This document shows, piece after piece, positions 25,517 to 34,886 of a DNA stretch of 64,000 nucleotides. The notes beneath the pieces are model-generated. The model searched no databases. It was not told where the DNA came from and worked only from the letters and a program-made list of their open reading frames with translations. Made by a program: the position numbers and the translations under genes. Position 1 is the stretch's first letter. Each line of letters opens with the position of its first letter. This DNA is from CAZAPG01 sp964486935 (GTDB lineage Bacteria; Chloroflexota; Anaerolineae; 4572-78; J111): the NCBI GenBank assembly GCA_964486935.1, contig CAZAPG010000012.1, forward strand, positions 80,641 to 144,640. Direction: 5' to 3'.

Positions 25517-27248
25517 ACAAACTATCTTCGATTTCGGCCCGCAGGCGGCCCTGCATTTTGGCCGCTTGCTCTAAATCAGATTTGGCCTGGTGCAGTTTGT
25601 CCTGCTCGGCGCGCACAAAGCGGGTATAGGGCGCTACCGCCTCGTTGATGCGCTGGAGGCTGCGGCTCAACTCTTTTTCAAATTGATGGCGCAGCCCTGA
25701 AGCCAACTGCGAGCGCATGTCTGCCAGCCGGTGGGCCATATCTTGTTTGGCGGCGCGCCGCCGGGCCGGGATGACAAAAAAGCCCAGCGCGGCAATCACG
25801 CTGGCGGCCAAAATGCCGGTCACATCTACGGCGGCAGTGGTAGCCAGGGCTGTTACCAGCGCGCCAAGGCCAATGGCGCCCACCTCGGCGGCGGCGGTTT
25901 CGGCCACGGCCATTTGCGCCCGCGCGGCAATTTTCTGGGCCTCGGCCGGGGCGTTGTACGTTTCTACCACGCGCTGGGTCGATTTGCCCACCGAGTCGAT
26001 AAGATGCTCCCGGTCGTAGCGAAACGTGCCGCCTACCTCGCCCACAATCAAATCTTCGTATGCCTGCCGGCGTTTGCTCAAGTAGTCCATCACGCCCTGC
26101 CACTGTTTCAGGTCGGACGTTACCAGCCAGTCAATCAACTCGGTTACTTTTTGCTCGATGGCCTGGGGCAGGTTGGCCACCACCTGCTGTTCAAAACCGC
26201 GCCGGATGCGCTCTTTGTTGAGCAGGTCGAAAATGCGGCCCATGCGCATGGTGTCGTCAAAATAGGCGTTGCCCCGCGTTTCCATATCGTACAGAATATT
26301 TTCAATATCGGCCATTCTAAAGCCAAAATCGCGGCTCATATCCTGGCGATACAGTTCGAGCTGGCGCTCCAGGTTAGACAGGGTTTCGGCATCTTCCGAG
26401 AGCAGGGCCAGCCGGTTGGCGGTAATATGGCTGTATTTGCTCACCAGCCGGTCGCCCACGCCCAATGGGTTGAGAAATTTCAGGCGCAGCCGGCTGGTTT
26501 CATCGAGCGTGTGGTGAATGTAGTTTTCCAGGGGTTCAAAACCGCTGGAGTTCCACAGTTGCGGCTGCCCCTGCTTGGCTCGCAGCGCCTGCCGGGCGCT
26601 AACCGGGAAAATTTCGGGGGTGACGCCCAACAGCACGGTGGCATTTTGGCGCACAAAATCAACCACCTGAGCCAGTTCCGACTCGTTTTCAAAAATATCG
26701 ACTTTGTTAATGACCAGCACAACTTTTTTACCCCACTCTTTAATCTGGCCCAAAAAGCTGCGCTCGCTTTCGGTAAAGGGGCGGTCGGCGGAGGTAATGA
26801 ACAACACCAGGTCGGAACGGGGCACAAACTCTTCGGTAATGGCCTGATGCTCGCGGATAACGGCGTTGGTGCCGGGGGTGTCAACAATGTGCAGGCGTCG
26901 CAGCAGGTCAAGCGGTTCGTTAATGACCTGCAGATGAGCATCCTGGGCCTGGCGCAGGCTGGTTTCGCCATATTTTAGCACGTTGACCTGCGAGGTGGTG
27001 GGGGTGACGCCCTCTTTGAGCAGGGTTTGGCCCAGCAGGGCATTGATAAAGGCGCTTTTGCCGGCGTTGAACTCGCCAACCACAACCAGCAAAAACAACT
27101 CGTCCAACTGCTGAATGGAGCGGCCAAGGGTGGTCTGGTCCTCATTGGACATGCCCAGTTTAGCCAGCGTTACTTGCAGGTCAATAAGCCATTGGCGCTC
27201 TTGTTTGAGCAGTTCTTCTTGTTGGGGACTTAAAATTGAGTTGAGCAT
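25515..27248 (-). CDS. Bacterial dynamin-like GTPase
   Basis: A 577-residue protein. The P-loop GEFNAGKSAF is at residues 58-67, switch region TPTTSQVN follows, DTPGTN is at 123-128 and NKVD at about 181. A long helical region follows the G domain. Residues near 460-500 form a hydrophobic hairpin (GAIGLGALVTALATTAAVD and IAALGFFVIP), as in bacterial dynamin-like proteins that bind and remodel membranes. The C-terminal 80 residues are coiled-coil-like. A role in membrane stress or fission is inferred from the family. No paired second dynamin gene is adjacent. Confidence 0.85.
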   Translation of the reverse strand: MLNSILSPQQEELLKQERQWLIDLQVTLAKLGMSNEDQTTLGRSIQQLDELFLLVVVGEFNAGKSAFINALLGQTLLKEGVTPTTSQVNVLKYGETSLRQAQDAHLQVINEPLDLLRRLHIVDTPGTNAVIREHQAITEEFVPRSDLVLFITSADRPFTESERSFLGQIKEWGKKVVLVINKVDIFENESELAQVVDFVRQNATVLLGVTPEIFPVSARQALRAKQGQPQLWNSSGFEPLENYIHHTLDETSRLRLKFLNPLGVGDRLVSKYSHITANRLALLSEDAETLSNLERQLELYRQDMSRDFGFRMADIENILYDMETRGNAYFDDTMRMGRIFDLLNKERIRRGFEQQVVANLPQAIEQKVTELIDWLVTSDLKQWQGVMDYLSKRRQAYEDLIVGEVGGTFRYDREHLIDSVGKSTQRVVETYNAPAEAQKIAARAQMAVAETAAAEVGAIGLGALVTALATTAAVDVTGILAASVIAALGFFVIPARRRAAKQDMAHRLADMRSQLASGLRHQFEKELSRSLQRINEAVAPYTRFVRAEQDKLHQAKSDLEQAAKMQGRLRAEIEDSL

Positions 27249-27274
27249 TGGTTAAATAGGAGCAAGTACGGGAC

Positions 27275-29002
27275 CTACCCCCACATTTGATCCAGCAAAA
27301 AGTCAACAACTTCATCCATGGGCATAATCTGGCGGTCTGACTCGCTGCGGCGCTTAACTTCGACGCCGCCCTGTTCCAGGCTGCGGGCGCTGATGGTGAC
27401 TCGCCAGGGGATGCCGATGAGGTCGGCGTCGGCAAACTTTACGCCGGGGCTTTCTTTGCGGTCGTCAAACAGCGCGTCCAGTCCGGCATCTTCCAGGGCC
27501 ACATACAGGTCTTCGGCCTGCTGGCCCACTTCATCATCAGCCTTTTTAGCCAGCGAGATAAGGTGCACGTCGAACGGGGCAATTGTTTCGGGCCAGATAA
27601 TGCCATGCTCATCGTGGTGCTGCTCTACCACGGCGGCCATCAAACGGCCCACGCCAATGCCGTAACTGCCCATAATTGGCACCTGGGCTTTGCCGTTTTC
27701 ATCCAGAAAAGTTACTTTCATGGCTGCGCTATACTTTGTGCCCAACTTAAAGCAGTGACCCACCTCGATGCCGCGATGCAGTTTGAGGGTGGCCTCGCTG
27801 CCCAGGCACTTGTCGCCTTCTTGAGCCAGGGCGATATCGGCCACGATATCGGGCTGGTAATCTCGGCCGGCGTTGGTGTTTTTAAAGTGATATTCCGGTT
27901 TGTTGGCTCCGCTGACCAGATTGGGAAAGTTCACCGCCGAGTCATCGGCCACGATGATGAGCTTGCGGCCATTGCCCAAATCTTTGTTCAGGCCGATGGG
28001 GGTGGCGTAACCCGGCACCGCGCCAATGGCCTCAATCTCCTCTTCGGTGGCGGGTCTAAAATTAAGAGCCAGAGCGTTGCCCAGTTTGGTTTCGTTAACC
28101 GGCAGGTCGCCCCGAATAACGGCAAAAATAAAATCCCGGGTTTCGTTATCGGCAATGTAGAAAACGGCCTTCACCGTGCGGGTTTGGGGCACGCCCAAAA
28201 AATCGGCCACCTGGGCAATAGTTTTGCAGTTGGGCGTGTAGACTTCTTCAATTTCCCCCAATTCTTCCTGGGGCGGGACGCCTTTATCAAATTCGGCCCG
28301 CTCGGCGTTGGCGGCATATTTGCCATCGCTACTAATGAAGATGGTATCCTCGCCGCTCTCGCTCAGAACCATAAATTCATGCGAGGCGCTGCCGCCCATC
28401 ATGCCAGAGTCGGCCTCTACTTCAACCGTGTCAAGCTCAACCGCGCTGTAAATATTGCGGTACGCCTGCACCATATCGGGGTAAAAGCGGTCAATATCTT
28501 GCTGACCGGCATGCACGGAGTAGGCATCTTTCATAATAAATTCGCGCACGCGAATCAGGCCGGCGCGGGGGCGCGGCTCGTCTCTGATTTTGGTTTGAAT
28601 ATGGTAGACCAGGATGGGAAGCTGTTTGTAAGATTCCAACTCGCTCTTCAGCGCTTCGGTCAGGGCTTCTTCGTGGGTCATGGCCAGGGCCATATCGCGC
28701 TCGTTGCGGTCTTTTAAGCGCACCAGGGCCGGGCCAACGCTATCCCAGCGACCGCTCTCTTTCCAGATTTCAGCGGGGTTGAGCACGGGCATCGCCATTT
28801 CCTGATAGCCCAGGGCATCCATTTCCAGGCGGAAGATGTCCATTATTTTTTTGCAAACGCGCCAGCCCAACGGCAGTTGAGTATAAATACCCGAGGCCAG
28901 CGGCTTGATAAAGCCACCCCGTTGCAGTAACCGGTGGCTGATAATTTCGGCCTCGGCGGGTTCTTCCCGCAAGGTTCGACCAAAGACTCTGGAAAAGCGC
29001 AT
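27275..29002 (-). CDS. proS: Prolyl-tRNA synthetase, bacterial type with editing insertion
   Basis: A 575-residue class II synthetase charging tRNA-Pro. Motif 2 and motif 3 regions are clear (RAGLIRVREFIMKDAYSVH; GSYGIGVGRLMAAVVEQHHD). Between them is the long INS editing domain of the bacterial type (about residues 225-400, with TVKAVFYIAD), which removes mischarged alanine. The C-terminal anticodon-binding domain ends VDFLLDQMWG. The length is normal. The upstream region is a 214-base divergent spacer. Confidence 0.95.
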   Translation of the reverse strand: MRFSRVFGRTLREEPAEAEIISHRLLQRGGFIKPLASGIYTQLPLGWRVCKKIMDIFRLEMDALGYQEMAMPVLNPAEIWKESGRWDSVGPALVRLKDRNERDMALAMTHEEALTEALKSELESYKQLPILVYHIQTKIRDEPRPRAGLIRVREFIMKDAYSVHAGQQDIDRFYPDMVQAYRNIYSAVELDTVEVEADSGMMGGSASHEFMVLSESGEDTIFISSDGKYAANAERAEFDKGVPPQEELGEIEEVYTPNCKTIAQVADFLGVPQTRTVKAVFYIADNETRDFIFAVIRGDLPVNETKLGNALALNFRPATEEEIEAIGAVPGYATPIGLNKDLGNGRKLIIVADDSAVNFPNLVSGANKPEYHFKNTNAGRDYQPDIVADIALAQEGDKCLGSEATLKLHRGIEVGHCFKLGTKYSAAMKVTFLDENGKAQVPIMGSYGIGVGRLMAAVVEQHHDEHGIIWPETIAPFDVHLISLAKKADDEVGQQAEDLYVALEDAGLDALFDDRKESPGVKFADADLIGIPWRVTISARSLEQGGVEVKRRSESDRQIMPMDEVVDFLLDQMWG

Positions 29003-29172
29003 ACGCTACCTCGTGCAATTTTAGATTTCGACTTGCCCCGCCAACCACTCTGGCCGGGGCACGCTGAATTAGGCGTCAGTATAACATGGCCGTGGGGGGG
29101 TGTCAACGCGGGCAATCTGGCAAATCTGGCCGATTATATTGGTTACCTCTTCTCTTTTGTCTCAAATTAAGT

Positions 29173-29178
29173 TATAAT
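29173..29178 (+). promoter_or_regulatory. Consensus -10 box upstream of the 29217 gene
   Basis: A perfect TATAAT at 29173-29178, 38 bases before the start codon. A convincing -35 box at normal spacing is not seen, so this may be an activator-dependent or extended promoter. The ribosome-binding site AAAGGAG is at 29201-29207. Confidence 0.5.
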
Positions 29179-29216
29179 GATGGCACTCTCAATCATTCTG
29201 AAAGGAGATTTAGTTA

Positions 29217-29744
29217 ATGGTCGATTTAAGAGATACAATTTCTGACCATCTAAGTGGCTTTGAGTCTTTGGTAAACAAGATTCCGGGCTACAAGGGCTAC
29301 AAGGAAAAAGAAATGCGCCGCGAGGCCGATAGTATGCTGCGGCAGCATTTGGCCGCGCAGTTAGCGGAGCAGTTGAGCCGGGCCGAAGACGTGACCAACC
29401 AGATGCTAACCGGCCCCGGCATGATGCAGCTTGACGAGATGGGCAAAGGCAATACCCGTTTGCAAACTTTAATTGACAAGGTAAAAACGGCCGCCCAGGG
29501 ATACGCCGGCTTTTTTGATGCCGTCAAAGTTAAAGAAGACCAGCTCGACACCCTGTACGAGTTTGATGAGCAAATGGTGCGGCAAGTTGATGAGATTTCC
29601 GCCGCTATTGACAACTTGCAGGCAGCGCTAGACGGCGGCGATACCAGCGCCATTGCCCCCGCGGTGCGCCGCTACGTAACAACGGTATCCGACGCCTCGG
29701 CGCATTTTGACAAACGCAAAGATGCAATGTTAGGGCTGGTTTAG
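29217..29744 (+). CDS. Conserved-looking helical protein of unknown function
   Basis: A 175-residue, mostly alpha-helical protein without membrane segments or signal peptide. An N-terminal basic/acidic segment (PGYKGYKEKEMRREAD) is followed by a long coiled-coil-like stretch and a C-terminal helix (RRYVTTVSDASAHFDKRKD). I do not recognise a named family. It has a strong ribosome-binding site (AAAGGAG) and its own -10 box. It lies two genes upstream of an SPFH protein and could be its partner, by position only. Confidence 0.75.
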   Translation: MVDLRDTISDHLSGFESLVNKIPGYKGYKEKEMRREADSMLRQHLAAQLAEQLSRAEDVTNQMLTGPGMMQLDEMGKGNTRLQTLIDKVKTAAQGYAGFFDAVKVKEDQLDTLYEFDEQMVRQVDEISAAIDNLQAALDGGDTSAIAPAVRRYVTTVSDASAHFDKRKDAMLGLV

Positions 29745-29770
29745 GAGATTGTGGTTCAGGGTTATTATCA

Positions 29771-30292
29771 ATGCGCGCCCTCACCTTTTGGAAAACCGTG
29801 ACTGTAGACAAGGACAACTCGCTTGAAGGGTTAATCAACCTTTTAGAGGAAGCTGATATTCGTTACTGTGTTGTTGGTGGACAGGCAGTCAACGCTTATG
29901 TAGAGCCGTTGGTCAGTCTAGACCTTGATTTAGTTGTGGCGCTCAATCAGCTTGACCAGGCGGAGAGGTTGTTATCAAAGTCGTTCTCGGTTAAACGCTT
30001 TCCTCACAGTTTGAATATCTCCTTCCCCAATTCAGATTTACGGGTTCAAATTCAAACCGACCGGCGTTATGCCGCGTTTCCTCAACATGCTTCACCAAGA
30101 GATGTATTGGGGTTAACTTTACCGGTTGCCAGCCTTGAAGACATATTGCAAGGCAAAATATGGGCCGCGCTCGACCCCGACCGTCGCCCCAGCAAACGCC
30201 AAAAAGACCTGGCCGATATTGCCCGGTTATTAGAAGCGTATCCCAATTTGCAAAGTCAAGTGCCGCAAGAGATTCTCCAACGCTTAATTTAG
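29771..30292 (+). CDS. Nucleotidyltransferase-superfamily protein (AbiEii/MNT-like)
   Basis: A 173-residue protein with the fold's signature YCVVGGQAVNAY followed by SLDLDLVVAL, which supplies the acidic pair of the catalytic site. Later conserved pieces are ASLEDILQGKIWAALDPDRRPSKRQKDLADIARLLE, here split across the substrate helix and the KxKDLxD motif. Relatives include toxin-type AbiEii nucleotidyltransferases and uncharacterised domain proteins. No antitoxin gene is adjacent. The base composition looks more AT-rich than its neighbours, which suggests recent acquisition. Two in-frame starts are possible; ATG 29771 has no clear ribosome-binding site. Confidence 0.75.
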   Translation: MRALTFWKTVTVDKDNSLEGLINLLEEADIRYCVVGGQAVNAYVEPLVSLDLDLVVALNQLDQAERLLSKSFSVKRFPHSLNISFPNSDLRVQIQTDRRYAAFPQHASPRDVLGLTLPVASLEDILQGKIWAALDPDRRPSKRQKDLADIARLLEAYPNLQSQVPQEILQRLI

Positions 30293-30330
30293 CTGGATGC
30301 AGCATCAAATTTACATAAGAGGAGTCAATT

Positions 30331-31443
30331 ATGGCTATATCTGAGATGATTGAACTGACTAACGAACTGCGCGACAGGATTGTGCAGCGCGTACCAGAAA
30401 ACGGCGAAGGCCGAATTAAAATGGGGGCGCAGCTTGTCGTCCACCAGGGGCAAAATGCCGTGTTTTATCGAGATGGCAAATCGCTGGATGTATTTGGGCC
30501 GGGCCGCCATGTGCTGACCACCGCCAACGTACCCTTGCTCACTAAAGCTTTTAGTAAACTGGTTTATGGCGAGGATAGCATTTTTTCGGCGGTAGTATAT
30601 TACGTGGCCATGCGAGAGTTTCCGCAAGAGGGTTGGGGCACGCGCCAGCCCATTGCTATGGAAACGCCGGGCCAGGGTTTTGGCTGGCTGCTGCTGGGCG
30701 CGCACGGAACCTTCAGCTTTGAGGTGAAAGATGCCAAGCGCGTGGTTGACACGTTTGTAGGCGGGGGCCAGGCTACCCTGGATTTACGCACGGTTAAAAA
30801 CCGGCTGGTCAACGCAATTGTGCAGGCCGCCACCGATTGGTTTGCCGAAGTAAACCCCGGCAACCTGATGAAGGCCCAGGCCATGATGGATGAAATGTCC
30901 ACAGCCGTCAGAATTAAGGCTCAGGACCAGTTTGAGGCCATGGGCATGCTGCTAAAAAGCATCACTATTGGCGGTCTTAGCCCGCTGGAAACCTCGCGCG
31001 ATAAACTGGCCTCGATGGGGCTGCTGAACGTGCAAACCTACGCCCAACTGCAAGCCGCCGACGCCCTGCGCGACGCCGCCCAAAATCAGGGCGGAGCCGG
31101 CATGGGGATGGGTCTTGGCGCCGGTATGGGCGCCGGCATGGGGATGGGCCAGATGATGGCCGGCATGATGGGCGGCATGCAGCAGCAAGCCGCGCCCCAA
31201 CAAGCCGCCCCCGGCGGGCCGCCGCCACTGCCGCAAGCTGCCCAGTTTTTTGCCGCTATTGGCGGTCAACAGGTCGGGCCGTTTGACACGGCCGGCCTGC
31301 AACAGCAGATTCAGGCGGGCCAGATTACCAAAGAGACGCTGGTCTGGAAACAGGGTATGGCCAACTGGACCCCCGCCGGCCAGGTGCCGGAATTGAACAA
31401 TCTGTTTGGCGCAACCCCGCCGCCCTTGCCACCCAGCGGCTAA
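30331..31443 (+). CDS. SPFH/Band-7-type protein with C-terminal GYF_2 domain
   Basis: A 370-residue protein. Residues about 25-240 form an SPFH-like domain of the group annotated as virion core protein/YdjI-like (GAQLVVHQGQNAVFYRDGK, FGPGRHVLTTANVPLL). A glycine/methionine-rich low-complexity stretch follows at about 250-285, then proline-rich sequence. Residues about 310-362 match GYF_2 (FFAAIGGQQVGPFD, LVWKQGMANWTPAGQVPEL), a module that binds proline-rich peptides. GAGTC/AAGAGGAG upstream gives a good ribosome-binding site. It is probably a membrane-associated oligomeric scaffold. The two upstream genes may be co-transcribed. Confidence 0.82.
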   Translation: MAISEMIELTNELRDRIVQRVPENGEGRIKMGAQLVVHQGQNAVFYRDGKSLDVFGPGRHVLTTANVPLLTKAFSKLVYGEDSIFSAVVYYVAMREFPQEGWGTRQPIAMETPGQGFGWLLLGAHGTFSFEVKDAKRVVDTFVGGGQATLDLRTVKNRLVNAIVQAATDWFAEVNPGNLMKAQAMMDEMSTAVRIKAQDQFEAMGMLLKSITIGGLSPLETSRDKLASMGLLNVQTYAQLQAADALRDAAQNQGGAGMGMGLGAGMGAGMGMGQMMAGMMGGMQQQAAPQQAAPGGPPPLPQAAQFFAAIGGQQVGPFDTAGLQQQIQAGQITKETLVWKQGMANWTPAGQVPELNNLFGATPPPLPPSG

Positions 31444-31476
31444 TAGGTTCAAATTACTAACCATAACAAAAAATCA

Positions 31477-31498
31477 GGGGCGCGCAATTGCGCGCCCC
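31477..31498. terminator. Perfect-palindrome bidirectional terminator
   Basis: GGGGCGCGCAA/TTGCGCGCCCC, a perfect 22-base palindrome flanked by A-rich sequence on the left and TAAAAATTT on the right, between convergent genes (SPFH on plus, STAS on minus). Confidence 0.7.
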
Positions 31499-31527
31499 TA
31501 AAAATTTAGGTTTTGGTCCGGCAAACA

Positions 31528-31833
31528 TCAAGCCGGTTGGTCTATTTGAAAAATATGGTCAAACATAGTCAATTCAAACAGTAACCTGGGTTGGTCTTGC
31601 AAGCCTTCCAACCTAAAATTGAGGGTCTGGCTGCCAAACATTTTGTAGCCGGCTATCAACGCAGCCAATCCCCGGCTGTCGATAAATGGCACGTTTTCTA
31701 AATTTACCACAACTTTCTTAATCCCCTGTTTAGACAACTGCCTGAAGCGTTTAACGGCCTCTTCGGCTCTGGTTATGCCGAGCGGCCCGGTCAGTTTTAA
31801 CAGATAAGCGTCATCAGTATCCTGTAAATACAT
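31528..31833 (-). CDS. STAS-domain protein (anti-sigma factor antagonist-like)
   Basis: A 101-residue single STAS domain. The start is placed at ATG 31833 because GGAGG lies six bases upstream; a longer reading to 31863 has no such support. The conserved phosphorylatable serine is in FIDSRGLAALIAGY, where partner anti-sigma kinases act on SpoIIAA/RsbV proteins. It would control a sigma factor or other switch by binding its anti-sigma kinase, but no such kinase is adjacent. A PP2C phosphatase at 54705 could in principle act on it. Confidence 0.82.
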   Translation of the reverse strand: MYLQDTDDAYLLKLTGPLGITRAEEAVKRFRQLSKQGIKKVVVNLENVPFIDSRGLAALIAGYKMFGSQTLNFRLEGLQDQPRLLFELTMFDHIFQIDQPA

Positions 31834-31901
31834 TGCAATCCCTCCAAATTTTGCTACTAACACTCTATACGCTTTAATACCAAAAACGTTGCAGAGGCGT
31901 T

Positions 31902-32621
31902 ATGCCCAGAATAGACAGGCGAGCCAATAATCAACTTAGAGCGGTAAAATTTAGCCCCCACTACACCGATTATGCCGAAGGCAGCGTACTGATAGAAACC
32001 GGCAATACCCGCGTATTGTGCAACGCCACCATCGAAGACACCGTTCCCCGCTGGCGCGAGGAGTTGGGCGCCGGCTGGGTAACAGCCGAGTACGGCATGC
32101 TGCCGCGCGCTACCCACCAGCGCATCGACCGGCGCAGAGGGTCCGAAAGCGCCCGCTCGCAAGAAATTCGGCGGCTGATTGGACGGGCGCTGCGAGCCTC
32201 GGTCAATTTGAACTTATTGGGTTTACGCACCGTCACCATAGATTGCGATGTCATTCAGGCCGACGGCGGCACGCGCACCGCCAGTATCACCGGCGGCTAC
32301 ATAGCCCTGGCGCTGGCCCTGCAAAAGCTCATCAAGGCCGACACGCTGCCGCCAAATATATTGGTTACGCCAATAGCGGCGGTCAGCGTGGGCATTGTTG
32401 GTAATGAACTACTGCTTGACCTGTGCTACGAGGAGGATTCGGCCGCCGCGGTTGATTTCAACGTGGTGATGACCGGCGCCGGCAAATTTATCGAGGTTCA
32501 GGGCGCCGCCGAAGGTGAACCGTTTGATTACGACTCGTTGCTGGGGTTGGTTGATTTGGCCCGACACGGCATCGAGCAACTGCTGGCCAAACAGGTCGCG
32601 TTACTGGCCCAACTGACATAA
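31902..32621 (+). CDS. rph: Ribonuclease PH
   Basis: A 239-residue phosphorolytic exoribonuclease that trims tRNA 3' ends. It opens with RIDRRANNQLRAVKF, has EYGMLPRATHQR (phosphate and RNA contacts), QEIRRLIGRALRA, and DCDVIQADGGTRTASITGG in the active site. The length is normal. The start ATG follows a divergent spacer of 68 bases with the STAS gene. Confidence 0.95.
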   Translation: MPRIDRRANNQLRAVKFSPHYTDYAEGSVLIETGNTRVLCNATIEDTVPRWREELGAGWVTAEYGMLPRATHQRIDRRRGSESARSQEIRRLIGRALRASVNLNLLGLRTVTIDCDVIQADGGTRTASITGGYIALALALQKLIKADTLPPNILVTPIAAVSVGIVGNELLLDLCYEEDSAAAVDFNVVMTGAGKFIEVQGAAEGEPFDYDSLLGLVDLARHGIEQLLAKQVALLAQLT

Positions 32622-32639
32622 AATATTGAGCGTCTAAAA

Positions 32640-33701
32640 ATGAACTCGACCATCAAAATTCAGCCCTTCCATCTTGGTTTTGTTGCTGCACCGGCGGCGC
32701 TAATCCTTTTGGCCCCAACAAGCGTTGTTCAAGCCTATAACGGCCTTTTGCCGGCGGCCCAAACAACCGCTACCGCTTTAGAAGCCTGGCTGTGGCTGCT
32801 GGTTGGCGGCGCCGGAATGTTTGGCGGCTTTTTGTACGGCATCAAAGATAAATCGCTGGTGCTGCCCCACCGCAAGAGCCGGTACGAGATTGAACCCGGC
32901 TTTGTGGCCGATTGTCTGTTTGGCCTGGCCGGCGGTTTTTTAATTTTTATTCTGCTTCCCGGCGACTTCAACTTTGAGGCCGGCATTTGGGAACTGATTA
33001 AAATTGTGGCGGTGTCGGTGGTTGGCGGTTACGGGGGTCGCGCCCTGGTAGCCAAGGTGTTGTCGGCCCAGTTTCAGGAGCTGGAGCAGGACATTCAAGA
33101 CCTGCGGACCCAAAACAAACAAGGCGGCCTGGCCTTTGCCATGTTAAACCAACATTTTGATGATGATTTGGACACGCCGCCCATTTCAGAAGAAGAACTA
33201 AAAGAGGCAATTTTGGCCGCCCCCGCCAGCATTAAAGCCCTGGCCTTTAACATGGCCCACGAATTTAGAAACAAAAATTACGAAGAGCGCCCCGACCGTA
33301 TTGAACGCTGCATCCCCGTGTTTGAAGCCCTGATTGAGGATGATGTGGGCGACCGCTACCACCGCAATCACGCCGAATTGGCCTATGTGTTTAAAGACAA
33401 AATCCCCCCCGATTGGAAGCGGGCCGAAGAGGAACTAACCAGAGCCATTGACATTCGCAACAGACGCAATCACTCTGGCTTTAGATTGTATGAATTTAAC
33501 CGGGCCATCTGTCGTATTCACCTTCAAGCTCCTTTTAACGACATCAAGAGCGACCTGGACGAAGCCCTGCCCTGGCCCAGAACCGGCGACCTGATTCGCC
33601 AGCCCGATAAAATCAAGGCCAGGGCGCTCATCAACTGGCTAAAACAAAACGAGGCCCGTTTAAAAAGCTGGCTTGAAGAGCACAATATTATCCTGCCCTG
33701 A
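32640..33701 (+). CDS. Membrane protein of unknown function with soluble C-terminal domain
   Basis: A 353-residue protein that starts 18 bases after rph. The N-terminal 145 residues hold about four hydrophobic segments (10-32, 47-67, 90-110, 118-140). The remaining 200 residues are soluble and helical, with PISEEELKEAILAAP, DRYHRNHAELAYVFKD and IDIRNRRNHSGFRLYEFNRA, resembling degenerate TPR-like helices. I do not recognise a named family. An effector-type domain on a membrane anchor is a guess only. Confidence 0.7.
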   Translation: MNSTIKIQPFHLGFVAAPAALILLAPTSVVQAYNGLLPAAQTTATALEAWLWLLVGGAGMFGGFLYGIKDKSLVLPHRKSRYEIEPGFVADCLFGLAGGFLIFILLPGDFNFEAGIWELIKIVAVSVVGGYGGRALVAKVLSAQFQELEQDIQDLRTQNKQGGLAFAMLNQHFDDDLDTPPISEEELKEAILAAPASIKALAFNMAHEFRNKNYEERPDRIERCIPVFEALIEDDVGDRYHRNHAELAYVFKDKIPPDWKRAEEELTRAIDIRNRRNHSGFRLYEFNRAICRIHLQAPFNDIKSDLDEALPWPRTGDLIRQPDKIKARALINWLKQNEARLKSWLEEHNIILP

Positions 33702-33860
33702 AGCCCCCTGCTGGCCCGGCAACCAAAAAATCACATACGCCGGCAAATTTCCCCTAATAAATTCTACCCGCGCGATTCCTTTAATTATCGCTAAATATAA
33801 GTTTAGCCCCTACTGAAAATTTAATTAGCTATTTCTGAAACAAAAGTTAACGCGAGTCTA

Positions 33861-33889
33861 TTGAATCTGGCTAAAATTAGATTTATACT
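33861..33889 (+). promoter_or_regulatory. Sigma-70-type promoter for the CDF transporter
   Basis: TTGAAT at 33861-33866 and TATACT at 33884-33889 with a 17-base spacer, in an AT-rich 221-base intergenic region and 34 bases before the predicted start. Confidence 0.7.
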
Positions 33890-33922
33890 ATTATTTGCGC
33901 TACTTTTCACAACTACAATCTG

Positions 33923-34870
33923 GTGAAAAAAATGATCAACACATTCAAAATTACACCTTCAGGCGTTTCTCAATCAAACAATTATTCACGCCGGCAATCT
34001 GTCAACCGGGTGCTGTGGCAGGTTTTGGGCATCAATCTGCTGGTAGCCGGGGCAAAAATTACAGTGGGCCTGATTTCAGGCTCCATCAGTATGGTTGCCG
34101 ATGGTTTTCATTCCTCGATGGATGCTTCATCAAACGTCATTGGCCTGGTCGGCTCAACCATTGCCGGCCAGCCCCCAGATAGCGACCATCCCTACGGCCA
34201 CTACAAATACGAAACCTTTGCCACGCTGGGCATCGGCTTGCTGCTGCTACTGACCAGTTGGAATGTCTTAAAAAGTATTTTTACCCGCATCATGGAAAAC
34301 AGCGCGCCAGAAGTAACGGCGCTCAGTTTTGTGGTGATGGTTGTGACTATTGTATTCAACGTGGCTGTCGTGGTTTATGAAAAAAAGCGCGGCCAGCAAT
34401 TAAAAAGCGAGCTGCTGCTGGCCGACGCCGCCCACACCAGGTCTGATATTTTTGTCTCGCTGTCGGTGTTGGTCAGTCTTGTGGCGGTTAAACTGGGTTG
34501 GGTTTGGATTGATGTGGCTGTCGCCCTGATTATTGTGCTGGTTATTGGACACACCGGCTGGAAAATTGTCCGTCGCGCCTCTAACGTGCTGGCCGATAGC
34601 GCCATTATTAATGAGGCAACAGTAGAAAAAGTGGTGCTTGGGGTTAAAGGAGTCAAATCGTGCCACAAAATCCGCAGCCGGGGCACAGACCAGGCCGCCC
34701 ACCTGGACCTGCATATTCAGGTAGATGGCCAAATGTCTTTGGAAGAAGCCCATCTGTTGGGACACGTTGCCCAGGACCGCCTCAAAGAAAAGTTAGGGGT
34801 AACGGATGTGATGGTTCACGTTGAACCGGTCGATTTTGTAAAACCAAATAACCCGGATTCAGCAAATTAA
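33923..34870 (+). CDS. Cation diffusion facilitator (zinc/manganese/iron efflux)
   Basis: A 315-residue CDF transporter with six membrane segments. Metal-site motifs are HSSMDASSN in helix 2 (first Asp pair) and HTRSD in helix 5, with DHPYGHYKYE in the loop between helices 2 and 3. The C-terminal cytoplasmic domain (residues about 215-300) is the ferredoxin-like metal sensor (HLDLHIQVDGQMSLEEAH). It exchanges divalent cation for protons. GTG 33923 or ATG 33932 may be the start. The metal specificity is not clear. Confidence 0.9.
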   Translation: MKKMINTFKITPSGVSQSNNYSRRQSVNRVLWQVLGINLLVAGAKITVGLISGSISMVADGFHSSMDASSNVIGLVGSTIAGQPPDSDHPYGHYKYETFATLGIGLLLLLTSWNVLKSIFTRIMENSAPEVTALSFVVMVVTIVFNVAVVVYEKKRGQQLKSELLLADAAHTRSDIFVSLSVLVSLVAVKLGWVWIDVAVALIIVLVIGHTGWKIVRRASNVLADSAIINEATVEKVVLGVKGVKSCHKIRSRGTDQAAHLDLHIQVDGQMSLEEAHLLGHVAQDRLKEKLGVTDVMVHVEPVDFVKPNNPDSAN

Positions 34871-34886
34871 GCCAGAGTGATTGGTC

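Noticed and set aside
25731..28717. Long open frames on the plus strand opposite the dynamin-like GTPase and proS (about 415 and 384 codons)
   Set aside because: Both lie opposite genes with clear family motifs, and open antisense frames are expected from GC-rich third positions. No domain is readable in them.
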